Of a stretch of DNA of 64,000 nucleotides, positions 19,252 through 28,729 are shown in pieces. A program made the translations under genes and the position numbers. How positions within the stretch are numbered: position 1 is the stretch's first letter; every line of letters starts with the position of its first letter. A model generated the notes under the pieces. That model saw nothing but the letters and a program-made list of their open reading frames with translations, had not been told where the DNA came from and ran no database searches. Source of the stretch: Paracoccaceae bacterium (GTDB lineage: Bacteria; Pseudomonadota; Alphaproteobacteria; Rhodobacterales; Rhodobacteraceae); contig JAQWSE010000005.1 of assembly GCA_029243395.1 (NCBI GenBank), positions 124,001-188,000 on the forward strand, in the 5' to 3' direction.

Positions 19252-21324
19252 CTAACTTTTGACTAATTTAATCCATTCATTCTCTGTTAAAACTTTAATC
19301 CCTATTTTCTTAGCCTTTCGTAATTTTGAGCCCGCCCCGGAACCACAAATTAAAATAGATGTCTTAGAAGAAATAGTATTTGAAACTTTTGCACCCATCT
19401 TTTCAGCAAAGGATTTTGCTTCAGACCTAGACATAGCTTCCAAGGATCCAGTGAATACTACCGTCAGGCCAGATACTGGGCTAAGCACGGTTCTTGATAC
19501 TGATTTTGTGATATTTATTTCTAACAAAAGCTCTTCCACAAGTTTCTCTGTCTCTTTACTTTCGAAATAAATTCTTAGTTCTTCTGCACTCTTTAATCCT
19601 ATTCCATCTATATTAGTAAGTTCCTCAAAATCATCAGTTTTACCCCTTGCTATATTAAGCATTTTTTTGTGAAAAACAGGCCACGTCTCATAATATCTAG
19701 CCAATGTTAGAGAAACTACTTCACCTACATAACGTATTCCCAAAGCATTAATAAATCTTTCAAGACCTAAATCCCTACTATCGTCTATAGAATCAAAGAG
19801 ATTTTCTGCAGATTTCTTCCCCCAATTTGCTAATTTTTCTAATGGCCTTACACTATTTTTCCCATGATTTGATTTTAGTCTAAATATATCTACTGGGGTG
19901 GAAAGCCATCCCAAATCATAAAAACAAATAATTTGTTTTTCTCCAAGGCCCTCAATAGAGCATCCTTGTTTTGATACAAAATGTTTCATTCGCTCTAATA
20001 CTTGAGCCCTACATGAAAGTCCTGCATCGCAACGAATAACTGATTCATTTTGTTGTTTTGTTAATTCACCACCACATTCCGGGCAACAATTAGGAAAAAT
20101 AAATGGTTTAGAATCTATTTTTCTTTCTGCAAGATTAATAGATTTAACCTTAGGAATTACATCACCAGCTCTATATACACTAACCAAATCCCCAACCCTA
20201 ATGTCAATGCCATCACGAATTCGATTGCCGGCATTATCAAAACCTTTAATGAAGTCTTCATTATGAAGGGTTGCACTGGAAACCATGACCCCGCCAATCT
20301 CAACTGGTTCTAACTTTGCTACCGGAGATAAAGTACCGGTCCTACCAACTTGAATTTCAATCGAAAGTAATTTCGTGAAGCTTTCTTCTGCTGGAAACTT
20401 ATGAGCAATAGCCCATCTAGGAGAATTTGATCGAGCTCCTAATCTCTCTTGATAACTAAAATTGTTAACTTTGTAGACAATGCCGTCAACTTCATAATCA
20501 AGGCTCTCCCTCTTATTGCAAATGTGTTCATACGTTTGCAGAAGCTGATTTACGCCCCGACAACTATGCCTGTCCGCATTAACAGTAAAGCCAAAGTTGC
20601 TTAGTACTTTCATAAGCTGTTCCTGAGAAGGCACCAAATTATAAGAAATAGTTCCTAGGGAATATGCAAAAAATCTCAAAGGTCGATTTTTTGTTACTTC
20701 GCTATTTAATTGCCGCAAAGAACCTGCAGCAGCATTTCTAGCATTTGCAAAAATCTTTTCTTTTTTACTCCTCTGGAATTCATTAAATTTATTAAAATCA
20801 CTTTTAAGAATATAAACTTCCCCTCTCACCTCTAAAATTTCAGGCGCATTAGAAATTGTCGTAGGGATATCACGAATGGTAATTGCATTGCGTGTTACAT
20901 CTTCACCTATTTTCCCATCACCTCTTGTAGCAGCGGTAAATAACTTTCCATTGATGTACTTCAATGCCAAAGAGAGACCATCAATCTTAGGTTCAGCCAA
21001 ATAATCAAGTTTATGAGAAGATCCTAATCCTAAGAACCTTTTAACAGACTCATCAAATCTTATGACATCATCTTGGTTGAAAGCATTAGATAAAGAAAGC
21101 AGTGGCACATCATGTTTCACCTTAGCAAAGGCAGACAAAGGAGGACTCCCGATATCGATCATGGGATCATTGTCAGCAACTAAATCTGGATTCTCTTTTT
21201 TTAGCTTTTTATACCTTGCAACTAGACTATCAAACTCTCCATCAGTTAAAAGCGGTGAATCTTCTTGGAAGTATTTTTTGCTTGCTAATTCAATTTCTTT
21301 TGCTAATGCAGTTAGCTTATTCAT
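19252..21324 (-). CDS. ligA: NAD-dependent DNA ligase
   Basis: Seals nicks in replication and repair using NAD. About 690 residues. The adenylated lysine is in AEPKIDGLSLAL near residue 115; the OB fold, a four-cysteine zinc finger (CCPECGGEL ... CDAGLSCRAQ), helix-hairpin-helix segments and a C-terminal BRCT domain (VVFTGSLEAMSR) follow in the family order. I chose the ATG at 21324 because AAAGGA lies 5 nt before it; an in-frame TTG nine codons upstream has no such support. Same strand as recG, 31 nt apart. Confidence 0.97.
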   Translation of the reverse strand: MNKLTALAKEIELASKKYFQEDSPLLTDGEFDSLVARYKKLKKENPDLVADNDPMIDIGSPPLSAFAKVKHDVPLLSLSNAFNQDDVIRFDESVKRFLGLGSSHKLDYLAEPKIDGLSLALKYINGKLFTAATRGDGKIGEDVTRNAITIRDIPTTISNAPEILEVRGEVYILKSDFNKFNEFQRSKKEKIFANARNAAAGSLRQLNSEVTKNRPLRFFAYSLGTISYNLVPSQEQLMKVLSNFGFTVNADRHSCRGVNQLLQTYEHICNKRESLDYEVDGIVYKVNNFSYQERLGARSNSPRWAIAHKFPAEESFTKLLSIEIQVGRTGTLSPVAKLEPVEIGGVMVSSATLHNEDFIKGFDNAGNRIRDGIDIRVGDLVSVYRAGDVIPKVKSINLAERKIDSKPFIFPNCCPECGGELTKQQNESVIRCDAGLSCRAQVLERMKHFVSKQGCSIEGLGEKQIICFYDLGWLSTPVDIFRLKSNHGKNSVRPLEKLANWGKKSAENLFDSIDDSRDLGLERFINALGIRYVGEVVSLTLARYYETWPVFHKKMLNIARGKTDDFEELTNIDGIGLKSAEELRIYFESKETEKLVEELLLEINITKSVSRTVLSPVSGLTVVFTGSLEAMSRSEAKSFAEKMGAKVSNTISSKTSILICGSGAGSKLRKAKKIGIKVLTENEWIKLVKS

Positions 21325-21542
21325 TATTTCCTTTTTATTAGAGTTCTTCAATTCTATTAACTGACTTTCTTAAAATTTGTTCATTTAAATACTTTACAAT
21401 ATGATTATACTTTAACCAATGACCATATCATATCGCAAATCTCCAATTTCTAACTCCTTTTCTCATAAAAAAGATTTGGAAAAATAATAAAATCGCTATA
21501 CTTGCTGTGCAAGTCTTCAATCTTTTTAAATTTACAAATATT

Positions 21543-22667
21543 ATGATCAATTCCTTAGGTTTAAAAAAAACACCAAGTCAAACTAGAGTAGTAGTAGCAA
21601 TGTCAGGAGGTGTAGACAGTTCCGTAGTCGCCGCTCAACTCAAAAAAGAAGGTTATGACGTCATTGGGATAACTATGCAACTATACTCAGATGAATCACC
21701 CAACGCCATACCTGGGAAGTGTTGCGGAGGAACAGACATAAAGGATGCGATAAAGATTTCAAGAGATTTTAATTTTCCTCACTATGTGTTTGATTATCAG
21801 ACAGAATTTAAAAGTAGCGTCATCGATGATTTTGCATATTCTTACTCTAATGGTCTTACCCCAATTCCTTGTATTAAATGTAATGAAACAGTCAAGTTTT
21901 CGAATTTACTTAATGCAGCTAAAAACTTAAATGCTGACTGTATGGCTACTGGACATTATGTTCGCAGAAAGCCTGGAAAGAATGGCTTGGAATTACATAG
22001 AGCATTGGATAAATCTAAAGATCAAAGTTATTTTTTATTTTCCACCACACCAGATCAATTGGAGTACTTAAGATTTCCGCTTGGAAATATGAAGTCCAAA
22101 TCAGAAACCAGAATTTTGGCAAAAAATCTGGGATTAAAAATTGCTGAAAAACCTGATAGTCAAGACATTTGCTTTGTAGCTAGTGGAAAATATGTGGATT
22201 TTCTGGAAAACCTTCCCATCAATCATAAAGGATCAGGAGCAATAATTGATAAAAATGGGCATGAAGTGGGACAACATGATGGAATCATAAATTATACTAT
22301 TGGTCAAAGAAAAAGACTTGGTATATCTTCAGCAGAACCTTATTATGTTTTAAGTATTGACCCCGTTTCGAACTGTATTACTGTAGGAAGAAAATGTGAT
22401 CTGGTTAGCAACAAATTTAAGATAAAAAAAATAAATTGGCTTGGAACCAGTAGATTTATAGATAGCCCAGCTGATGGTTGGTCGCTCCAAGTCAAGGTTA
22501 GGTCTACGAGGCCCTCCAAGTCTGCTAATATTTCGCCAATTGATGAGAGCAATGGAGAGGTATCAATTACTGAATATGAAGAAGCTATAGCTCCGGGACA
22601 AGCATGTGTCTTTTATGAAAAAGATTCGTCCAGAGTGCTTGGCGGTGGCTGGATCACCGCAAATTAA
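21543..22667 (+). CDS. mnmA: tRNA-specific 2-thiouridylase MnmA
   Basis: Puts sulfur on U34 of Glu, Gln and Lys tRNAs. About 374 residues with the PP-loop AMSGGVDSSVVA near the N-terminus, the catalytic cysteine in CIKCNETVKF and the second cysteine in SQDICFVASG, and GHYVRR for tRNA contact. The ATG at 21543 is chosen over an upstream GTG at 21507; neither has a strong ribosome binding site. TATACT at 21498-21503 is a plausible -10 element about 40 nt upstream. Followed by yaaA after 28 nt. Confidence 0.96.
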   Translation: MINSLGLKKTPSQTRVVVAMSGGVDSSVVAAQLKKEGYDVIGITMQLYSDESPNAIPGKCCGGTDIKDAIKISRDFNFPHYVFDYQTEFKSSVIDDFAYSYSNGLTPIPCIKCNETVKFSNLLNAAKNLNADCMATGHYVRRKPGKNGLELHRALDKSKDQSYFLFSTTPDQLEYLRFPLGNMKSKSETRILAKNLGLKIAEKPDSQDICFVASGKYVDFLENLPINHKGSGAIIDKNGHEVGQHDGIINYTIGQRKRLGISSAEPYYVLSIDPVSNCITVGRKCDLVSNKFKIKKINWLGTSRFIDSPADGWSLQVKVRSTRPSKSANISPIDESNGEVSITEYEEAIAPGQACVFYEKDSSRVLGGGWITAN

Positions 22668-22695
22668 TTTGATTATATAGTAAAAGGCATGATCT

Positions 22696-23466
22696 ATGTT
22701 AAGCATTATTTCACCAGCAAAAAAATTAGATTTTTCAGCAATACAGATTGAAAATGATTTAACTGCTCCCTTATTCAATACTGAAGCATTTTCATTAGCG
22801 AGTATTGCTGCAGAGTTATCCAAAACAGAACTTGGCCAATTAATGTCACTTTCTGATAATCTAACTCAACTAAATTATGAAAGATTTCAAAAATTTAAGC
22901 AAACACCAAGAGAAATTGATATAAAGCCTGCAGCTCTAGCTTTTAACGGCGACACGTATGTGGGCCTAAAAGCGCAAACATTTTCTGCTCAAGATTTCGA
23001 ATTTGCTCAAGATAATGTACGTATATTGTCTGGATTATATGGCTTGTTGCGGCCATTAGATACTATTCAACCATATAGATTAGAAATGGGAAGCGTTCTT
23101 AAAAACTCCTCAGGAAACAACTTATATGACTTTTGGAGCAAGCGCGTCTCACAAAGATTAGCTATAGAATTAAAGGAAAAAAAATCTAATTCAATCATCA
23201 ATCTAGCTTCCAATGAATACTCAAAAGTTCTGAATAAGAATATCTTGAATACTACAATCATTACTCCACAATTCTTGGAAAAACGAAAATCTGAATATAA
23301 AAACATAAGCTTTTTTTCTAAAAAAGCGAGAGGCGCCATGGCAAGGTTTATCATAATAAATCGAATAGAAACCCCGCCAGATATACGAGCATTTGATCTT
23401 GAAAATTATAAATATAAACCAAAACTTTCCTCAGAACAGCAACCAGTTTTTACGAGAGAAAGCTAA
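22696..23466 (+). CDS. yaaA: YaaA family peroxide-stress protein (DUF328)
   Basis: YaaA-family protein of 256 residues. In E. coli YaaA limits free iron and Fenton damage under hydrogen peroxide. The family's N-terminus is clear (MLSIISPAKKLDFS), as are LNYERFQKF, ALAFNGDTYVGL and RILSGLYGLLRPLDTIQPYRLEMG, all typical of the conserved core, and the C-terminal KARGAMARF. It follows mnmA closely on the same strand and is probably cotranscribed. A peroxide role here is inferred from the family. Confidence 0.93.
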   Translation: MLSIISPAKKLDFSAIQIENDLTAPLFNTEAFSLASIAAELSKTELGQLMSLSDNLTQLNYERFQKFKQTPREIDIKPAALAFNGDTYVGLKAQTFSAQDFEFAQDNVRILSGLYGLLRPLDTIQPYRLEMGSVLKNSSGNNLYDFWSKRVSQRLAIELKEKKSNSIINLASNEYSKVLNKNILNTTIITPQFLEKRKSEYKNISFFSKKARGAMARFIIINRIETPPDIRAFDLENYKYKPKLSSEQQPVFTRES

Positions 23467-23510
23467 ATCCATTAAATCTTATTATTTTATTACTAAATTG
23501 GGGAGATTAA

Positions 23511-24890
23511 ATGAACTTAGAGTTAATCCTAAAGGAACTTGATAAATCTCAAAAATCTGCTGAGATGAGATTATTTGAACTACTTAGTTTTAAATCAATA
23601 TCGACCAATTCCGCATACAAATCTGACTGCTTTAAAACAGCTGAGTGGCTAGTTAAAATGCTTTCAGGCATAGGGTTTTCATCTTCTCTTAGAAGAACTA
23701 CCGGTAATCCCATGGTCGTCGCACATAGCGATGGGGCAAAGTCTGACTTACTTTTTTATGGTCATTATGACGTCCAACCAGTGGATCCTGAGTCATTTTG
23801 GCAAACAAACCCATTTGAACCAGTTATACAAGATACTATCAATGGGCCTGTGATCCGTGCTCGTGGAGCTGCTGACGACAAGGGGCAACTAATGACATTT
23901 GTTGAAGCTTGTAGAGCCATAAAAACTGTGGAAGGAAAATTGCCATGCAGAATCTCTATATTGTTTGAAGGAGAAGAAGAAACCTCATCTCCTTCTTTAA
24001 TTCCCTTTCTCAAGGACCATGCAGAAGAACTAAAAAGTAAACATGCTTTAGTTTGTGATACGGGTATGTGGGATGCTGAAACACCTTCGATCACAAGTTC
24101 ATTGAGGGGTGTGTTGAGTGAGGAAATTACTATTCAAGGACCTAAAATAGATTTACATTCTGGCCTATTTGGGGGAGCTGTTCCAAATCCATTACAAATT
24201 ATGTCAAAATTGATCTCCGGACTCCATTCAGCCAACGGCAGAGTTAATATCCCAAACTTTTATGAAGGAGTTGAAGAAACCTCCTTAGACTTGTTAAGTG
24301 AATGGAAAAAATTGAATTTTTCAGAAATAGAATTTCTCAAAAAACTAGGATTATCCAACCCAGTAGGTGAATCTGGGTTTTCAACTTTAGAAAAATTATG
24401 GAACAGGCCGACTTGCGAAATTAATGGGCTTTGGGGGGGGTATATTGATGAGGGATTCAAGACAGTTATCCCATCTAAAGCCCATGCAAAAATCTCTTTC
24501 CGTCTCGTTGGCCAACAAAATCCAGAAAAAATTAGAAAAGAATTCCGCAACAAATTAATACAAGAATTGCCATCAGATTTTCATATAACTTTTTCTGATC
24601 ATCAAGGATCAAAGGCTACTCAATTTTCTCTTAAATCTCAAATCATGGCTGAGGCCAAAGAAGCATTAACTAATGAGTGGAAAAGAGAGGCTGTTTTCGT
24701 TGGAGGTGGTGGATCAATCCCAATTGTAAAACATTTTAAGGAAATCCTAGATATGGAAACGCTTCTTATCGGATTCAGCCTAGACGATGACCAAATACAT
24801 TCCCCAAATGAAAAATATAATCTCACAAGCTTTCATAAAGGTTCAAGAAGTTGGGTTCGAATTCTTAACAGGCTGTCGAAATTGTTTTAG
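23511..24890 (+). CDS. M20 family metallopeptidase (dipeptidase-like)
   Basis: Zinc peptidase of the M20 (ArgE/DapE/carnosinase-like) family, 459 residues. Metal-site motifs are GHYDVQP near residue 84, RGAADDKGQ near 117, and FEGEEETSSPS with the catalytic glutamate near 154. A dimerisation domain insert follows, then GGGGSIPIVKHF near the end. The long insert and GHYDVQP point to the dipeptidase branch rather than DapE. GGGGAG lies 5 nt before the ATG. Its last 48 nt overlap the convergent small gene at 24843-25139. Confidence 0.9.
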   Translation: MNLELILKELDKSQKSAEMRLFELLSFKSISTNSAYKSDCFKTAEWLVKMLSGIGFSSSLRRTTGNPMVVAHSDGAKSDLLFYGHYDVQPVDPESFWQTNPFEPVIQDTINGPVIRARGAADDKGQLMTFVEACRAIKTVEGKLPCRISILFEGEEETSSPSLIPFLKDHAEELKSKHALVCDTGMWDAETPSITSSLRGVLSEEITIQGPKIDLHSGLFGGAVPNPLQIMSKLISGLHSANGRVNIPNFYEGVEETSLDLLSEWKKLNFSEIEFLKKLGLSNPVGESGFSTLEKLWNRPTCEINGLWGGYIDEGFKTVIPSKAHAKISFRLVGQQNPEKIRKEFRNKLIQELPSDFHITFSDHQGSKATQFSLKSQIMAEAKEALTNEWKREAVFVGGGGSIPIVKHFKEILDMETLLIGFSLDDDQIHSPNEKYNLTSFHKGSRSWVRILNRLSKLF

Positions 24891-25139
24891 TTTTTTTCTT
24901 CCTCCTCTTCTAGACCCCTTAAGGTTTTCTTTCATTAAGCCTTCATTCAAAACCTTGGTCATAGGATGCTTGGGATATAACTTTTCATAAGTTGCTAAAA
25001 GTTTTCTGATTGCATTAAGTGGATCAGTACTATCATCAAGGGCTAAAACCCATCCAAAAAAAATAGACCGGCATTCCTCTTCAGTTACGCCTTCAATATT
25101 ATAAGAATCTAAGATTAATCCTTTTTGGTCATTTTCCAT
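24843..25139 (-). CDS. Conserved small protein, function unknown
   Basis: Soluble 98-residue protein. The N-terminal half (KGLILDSYNIEGVTEEECRS, then FFGWVLAL) followed by a helical part with YPKHPMTKVLNEG resembles a small uncharacterised alphaproteobacterial protein that I recall but cannot name. The C-terminus is strongly basic (GSRRGGRKKLKQFRQ), which might contact nucleic acid; that is inference. AAGG lies before the ATG. It converges on, and overlaps by 48 nt, the M20 peptidase gene. I considered SufE and rejected it: the length, cysteine position and motifs do not fit. Confidence 0.7.
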   Translation of the reverse strand: MENDQKGLILDSYNIEGVTEEECRSIFFGWVLALDDSTDPLNAIRKLLATYEKLYPKHPMTKVLNEGLMKENLKGSRRGGRKKLKQFRQPVKNSNPTS

Positions 25140-25249
25140 TTCACTACCTTAAAAACTTCTTTATTTCTTGAAAAAATTAAAGTTTAAAACAATCTCTGTT
25201 TTGATTAATGTATACTTGCTGAATTAATGATCTCTCCACTAGTAGTTTT

Positions 25250-28177
25250 TTATTTTAATTTGCGGTCGAACAAATCACCAATAAATTTAGACTTTTCAAC
25301 TAATAATTTGTTCAAATCCTCAACGCAATTTATTCTCGCACACATCTTTTGATCTGGAATACCTTTAATTAAATGAAATAAACCCTCATCAGACAACCTC
25401 TCATCACCTGATATTCTTACAGTAAAAATGCAGTAAGTCTGTTGATAGTTAAAATATAAAATATGTGTTATTAATAACTTAGACCCTTCATCTTTTGTAA
25501 AGAATCCTCTATCACACAACCTCTTTATTAATTGCCTAGGCGATTGATGATTAGGTTTGTATCTTAAATTAGTCAATAGAAAACCCATTTGCACTAAGAG
25601 CTCTAACTCTTGCATGCCACCACGACCAAACTTTATTTCCGGAGGAGCAAATGTACTAGAAAATTTTTCTCCTAAAGATTTTCTCATCTTTAGTGTTTGT
25701 TTTTTAATAATATTTAAAGAATGGATGCCCGCACCAAAGACTGCTTCAAATACTCCTAAAACCTGTCTTTTAGTAGTAGTGTCACCTGATATAATACGTC
25801 CTCTAGATAAAGCCATATGCTCCCAGACCCAAGCTTTTTCATTCTGATATGAGTTGAACGAGGATAAAGAAGTAGCTACAGGACCTTGCCTCCCAGAAGG
25901 TCTTAGTCTCATGTCAACCTCATAAAGCCGTCCCTGCTCCGTGAGAGAAGTAAATGCAGAAACTAAGGCCTGGGTGAATCTAGCAAAATAAGTTGTTAAC
26001 GATTTATTTGTCTTTTCTTCAGGATTATATGTGGGCTCTGCATCATAAATTAAGATTAGATCTAAGTCTGAATAAAAATTCATTTCCTTAGAACCTAATT
26101 TTCCCATACCCAAAATACATGGAATTTGTCTTGCAGGAGATCCATAGCGTATCAGCAATTTTTTTTTGATACGCGCGGACAAAAATTCTATGCAAATCTC
26201 TGCAGTATCAGAAAAAAACCTTGCCGCCTGCGATGAATTCATTTTGTTCAGTATCAAGTGTATACAAATCTGAAACTTTCGTTCCTTTGCAAATCTTCTA
26301 AGCTCATTCAATATAAATTCATAATCTGAATCATGCTTAAGCCTTAATCTTAGATCTGATTTGATAACAGTTTTTGGATAGATAGTTTTTAAAAAGTCTT
26401 CTGAAATAAGAAGATCAAATAAAGTAATATCCCGGGCCAGGATCTTGGTAATCGAATTTGAACTCTGACAAATCTGGATGAGTATATTAATAATGCCCGG
26501 GTTGTTCTCTAATAATGGGAAAAGCTGCACTCCAGATGGAAGCTCCCTAAGGAAATTACTAAATTGTGAAAAAGTGTACGATGGATTGGCAGACTGATTA
26601 ATTATGGTTGTCAATGCAGGGATCAAAGCATCAAAGGATTTAAGCGCCCTTGGTGACCTAAAAATAGGAAACTTACGCAGTTCACTAAAATTTTGCAACC
26701 AGTCAGAATTTGATGCTATCAGATAATTTTCCTTAAATGAATTCTCTGAAACATTATTTTCCGTTAGTATTTCACTATTCTTTCCAACTTCTCTAAATTT
26801 GAAATTTGTGAAAAAGTCATCTGTCAAGCGTTTAACATATATTAAAAAATTCCTAAGTTTATTCTTAAATATTTGAGAGCTATCAAAACCTAAGAGAAAA
26901 GATAACTCCTCAAATTTCAAAGAATTTTCAATCGGGAGAGTTTGTGTCTGAGTGTTATTTACCATTTGCAATCTATTTTCAACATTACGTAAAAAGAGAT
27001 ATGCTTCGATGAGACCCTCAGATTGTTCTTTTTTTAACCAATTCATTTCCGCAAGAGCTCTCAACGAATCAATAGTCTTTTGCCCTCTCAATTCTCTCTG
27101 TCGGCCGCCTACTATTAATTGATAAGTTTGAGTAAAGAGTTCTATGTCTCGTATTCCTCCTAACCCAATCTTAATATTATACCCGCTTAACATTTCAAAA
27201 TTAATTGAAGTGGAATCGAGTTTCATTTTTTCTCTAAGATTCTTAACATCATCAATTGCAGCATAATCAAAATGCTTCCTCCAGATGAAGTTCTCCAACG
27301 TATTTAGAAATTTCTGTGCCTCAAGTGTGTCGCCAGCAACTGGTCTTGCCTTAATAAAGGCCATTCTTTCCCAAGTTCGACCAACTTTCTGATAATAGGT
27401 TTGGGCGAAATCTGTAGAAATAACAATTGGGGTAGAAGCCGGATCAGGTCGTAAGCGCAGGTCTGTTCTATAAATAAAGTCATCATCAGTTATACTCGAA
27501 AGAGCCTTTACCAATTTTCTAGCCTTTTTAATATACTCTCTTCGTTCATTAATTTGCTTCTCAACCGATGAGCTCTTAGAACTAAGAAAAAAAATGATAT
27601 CTATGTCTGAAGAATAATTAAGTTCATAAGCACCCATTTTCCCCATAGCAACCACAAAAAACTTAGGCCACTTCCTTTGGATTTTTCCTGACGGTCTAGT
27701 ATCAATTTTATCAAGTAGTACGGCAGTGCTTGATATATCTCCTAGTTCGTCATAAAAGATTTCATCAGTCAATGCGCTGAGTATTGAATCAGCCACAACT
27801 GTCAAAATACTTGAAACATTTTCAAGGGACAAACATCCAGCCAGGTCAAAAAAAGCAGTAATTAAAAAGCTTCTACGCCTTGCTAGTTTACAATTATGCA
27901 CAAGACTTTCTGGGTGAGAACTAACGATGCCAGCAAGAATGTCTTCCAATATTTTTTCGATCGATAAATTACTGACAGCTCTAAGCCACTTTTTTTCATT
28001 TGAGGACAACCTCTCAAGGTAAGGTGAACACTCTCCTACTTTAGAAATAAATCCCCAAAGATCTTGTGGCCATTTCACTTCAAAAGCTTGTACTTCAGAA
28101 TCATTTTTGAAAAAGAGATGAGGGTTACTGCTGATCTTTGACAAACAAACGTCAGGTAAATTCAAATTTAAAGCCAT
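25250..28177 (-). CDS. glnE: GlnE, glutamine synthetase adenylyl-transferase/-removing enzyme
   Basis: Bifunctional regulator that adds AMP to, and removes it from, glutamine synthetase in response to PII. It is 975 residues with two nucleotidyltransferase domains: the N-terminal one has MGAYELNYSSDIDIIFF near residue 185, the C-terminal one has LGSKEMNFYSDLDLILIYD near residue 700. Both keep the D-x-D metal pair, so both activities should be present. Each is followed by its RLRPDP or RLRPSGRQGP motif. The gene stands alone on the minus strand, with ccmH 84 nt upstream. Confidence 0.96.
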   Translation of the reverse strand: MALNLNLPDVCLSKISSNPHLFFKNDSEVQAFEVKWPQDLWGFISKVGECSPYLERLSSNEKKWLRAVSNLSIEKILEDILAGIVSSHPESLVHNCKLARRRSFLITAFFDLAGCLSLENVSSILTVVADSILSALTDEIFYDELGDISSTAVLLDKIDTRPSGKIQRKWPKFFVVAMGKMGAYELNYSSDIDIIFFLSSKSSSVEKQINERREYIKKARKLVKALSSITDDDFIYRTDLRLRPDPASTPIVISTDFAQTYYQKVGRTWERMAFIKARPVAGDTLEAQKFLNTLENFIWRKHFDYAAIDDVKNLREKMKLDSTSINFEMLSGYNIKIGLGGIRDIELFTQTYQLIVGGRQRELRGQKTIDSLRALAEMNWLKKEQSEGLIEAYLFLRNVENRLQMVNNTQTQTLPIENSLKFEELSFLLGFDSSQIFKNKLRNFLIYVKRLTDDFFTNFKFREVGKNSEILTENNVSENSFKENYLIASNSDWLQNFSELRKFPIFRSPRALKSFDALIPALTTIINQSANPSYTFSQFSNFLRELPSGVQLFPLLENNPGIINILIQICQSSNSITKILARDITLFDLLISEDFLKTIYPKTVIKSDLRLRLKHDSDYEFILNELRRFAKERKFQICIHLILNKMNSSQAARFFSDTAEICIEFLSARIKKKLLIRYGSPARQIPCILGMGKLGSKEMNFYSDLDLILIYDAEPTYNPEEKTNKSLTTYFARFTQALVSAFTSLTEQGRLYEVDMRLRPSGRQGPVATSLSSFNSYQNEKAWVWEHMALSRGRIISGDTTTKRQVLGVFEAVFGAGIHSLNIIKKQTLKMRKSLGEKFSSTFAPPEIKFGRGGMQELELLVQMGFLLTNLRYKPNHQSPRQLIKRLCDRGFFTKDEGSKLLITHILYFNYQQTYCIFTVRISGDERLSDEGLFHLIKGIPDQKMCARINCVEDLNKLLVEKSKFIGDLFDRKLK

Positions 28178-28261
28178 CTAAACTCTCACTAAAGGAAATG
28201 TTAGCTGGGGGCAGCCAATATCTACCTTTCATGTTGAACTATAATTGTTTTATTTAGGGAG

Positions 28262-28729
28262 TCACTTCTTTTTAAAATAGTTTTTTAATTCCTCCTCTTC
28301 TATGTCATTTAATTTTAAATTTTCCTCAGGTAGTAATCTATTACTCCTTCTGTGGATGGTTAGCAGGAAAAAAATTGAACTTAGCAAGACTATGGGGCCA
28401 ACCAGCCATAAGATTAAGCTCTTACCTGTAAACTTGGGGGTAAGTAGAACAAACTCACCATATCTCTTTACTACGTAAACAATAACAGCTTCATCACTAT
28501 CACCCAAAACTAATCTTTCACGCACCAACAATCTCAGATCCCTAGCTAACTCTGCATTTGAACTATCAATATTTTCATTTTGGCAAACCAGACATCTTAA
28601 TTCTTTTGAAATCAATCTAGCTCTACTCTCAAGTTTTTCATCTTTTAGAATTTCATCTGGCTCTACTCCCAACAAAAAGTTTGGAAAAGCAACCAGAATT
28701 AACACCAATATTAAATATGCTTTTTTCAT
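28262..28729 (-). CDS. ccmH: CcmH, cytochrome c maturation thiol protein
   Basis: Membrane-anchored periplasmic protein that reduces the apocytochrome c haem-binding cysteines. About 155 residues: signal/anchor MKKAYLILVLILVAFPNFLL, the redox motif LRCLVCQNENI with CxxC, and a C-terminal membrane segment (ILWLVGPIVLLSSIFFLLTI). The ATG at 28729 overlaps the ccmF stop as TGATG, which strongly suggests translational coupling; longer readings run inside ccmF and lack the signal at the N-terminus. Last gene of the visible ccmE-ccmF-ccmH run. Confidence 0.95.
   Translation of the reverse strand: MKKAYLILVLILVAFPNFLLGVEPDEILKDEKLESRARLISKELRCLVCQNENIDSSNAELARDLRLLVRERLVLGDSDEAVIVYVVKRYGEFVLLTPKFTGKSLILWLVGPIVLLSSIFFLLTIHRRSNRLLPEENLKLNDIEEEELKNYFKKK

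Noticed and set aside
24843-25139. SufE assignment for the 98-residue protein
   Set aside because: Length, cysteine context and motifs do not fit SufE.
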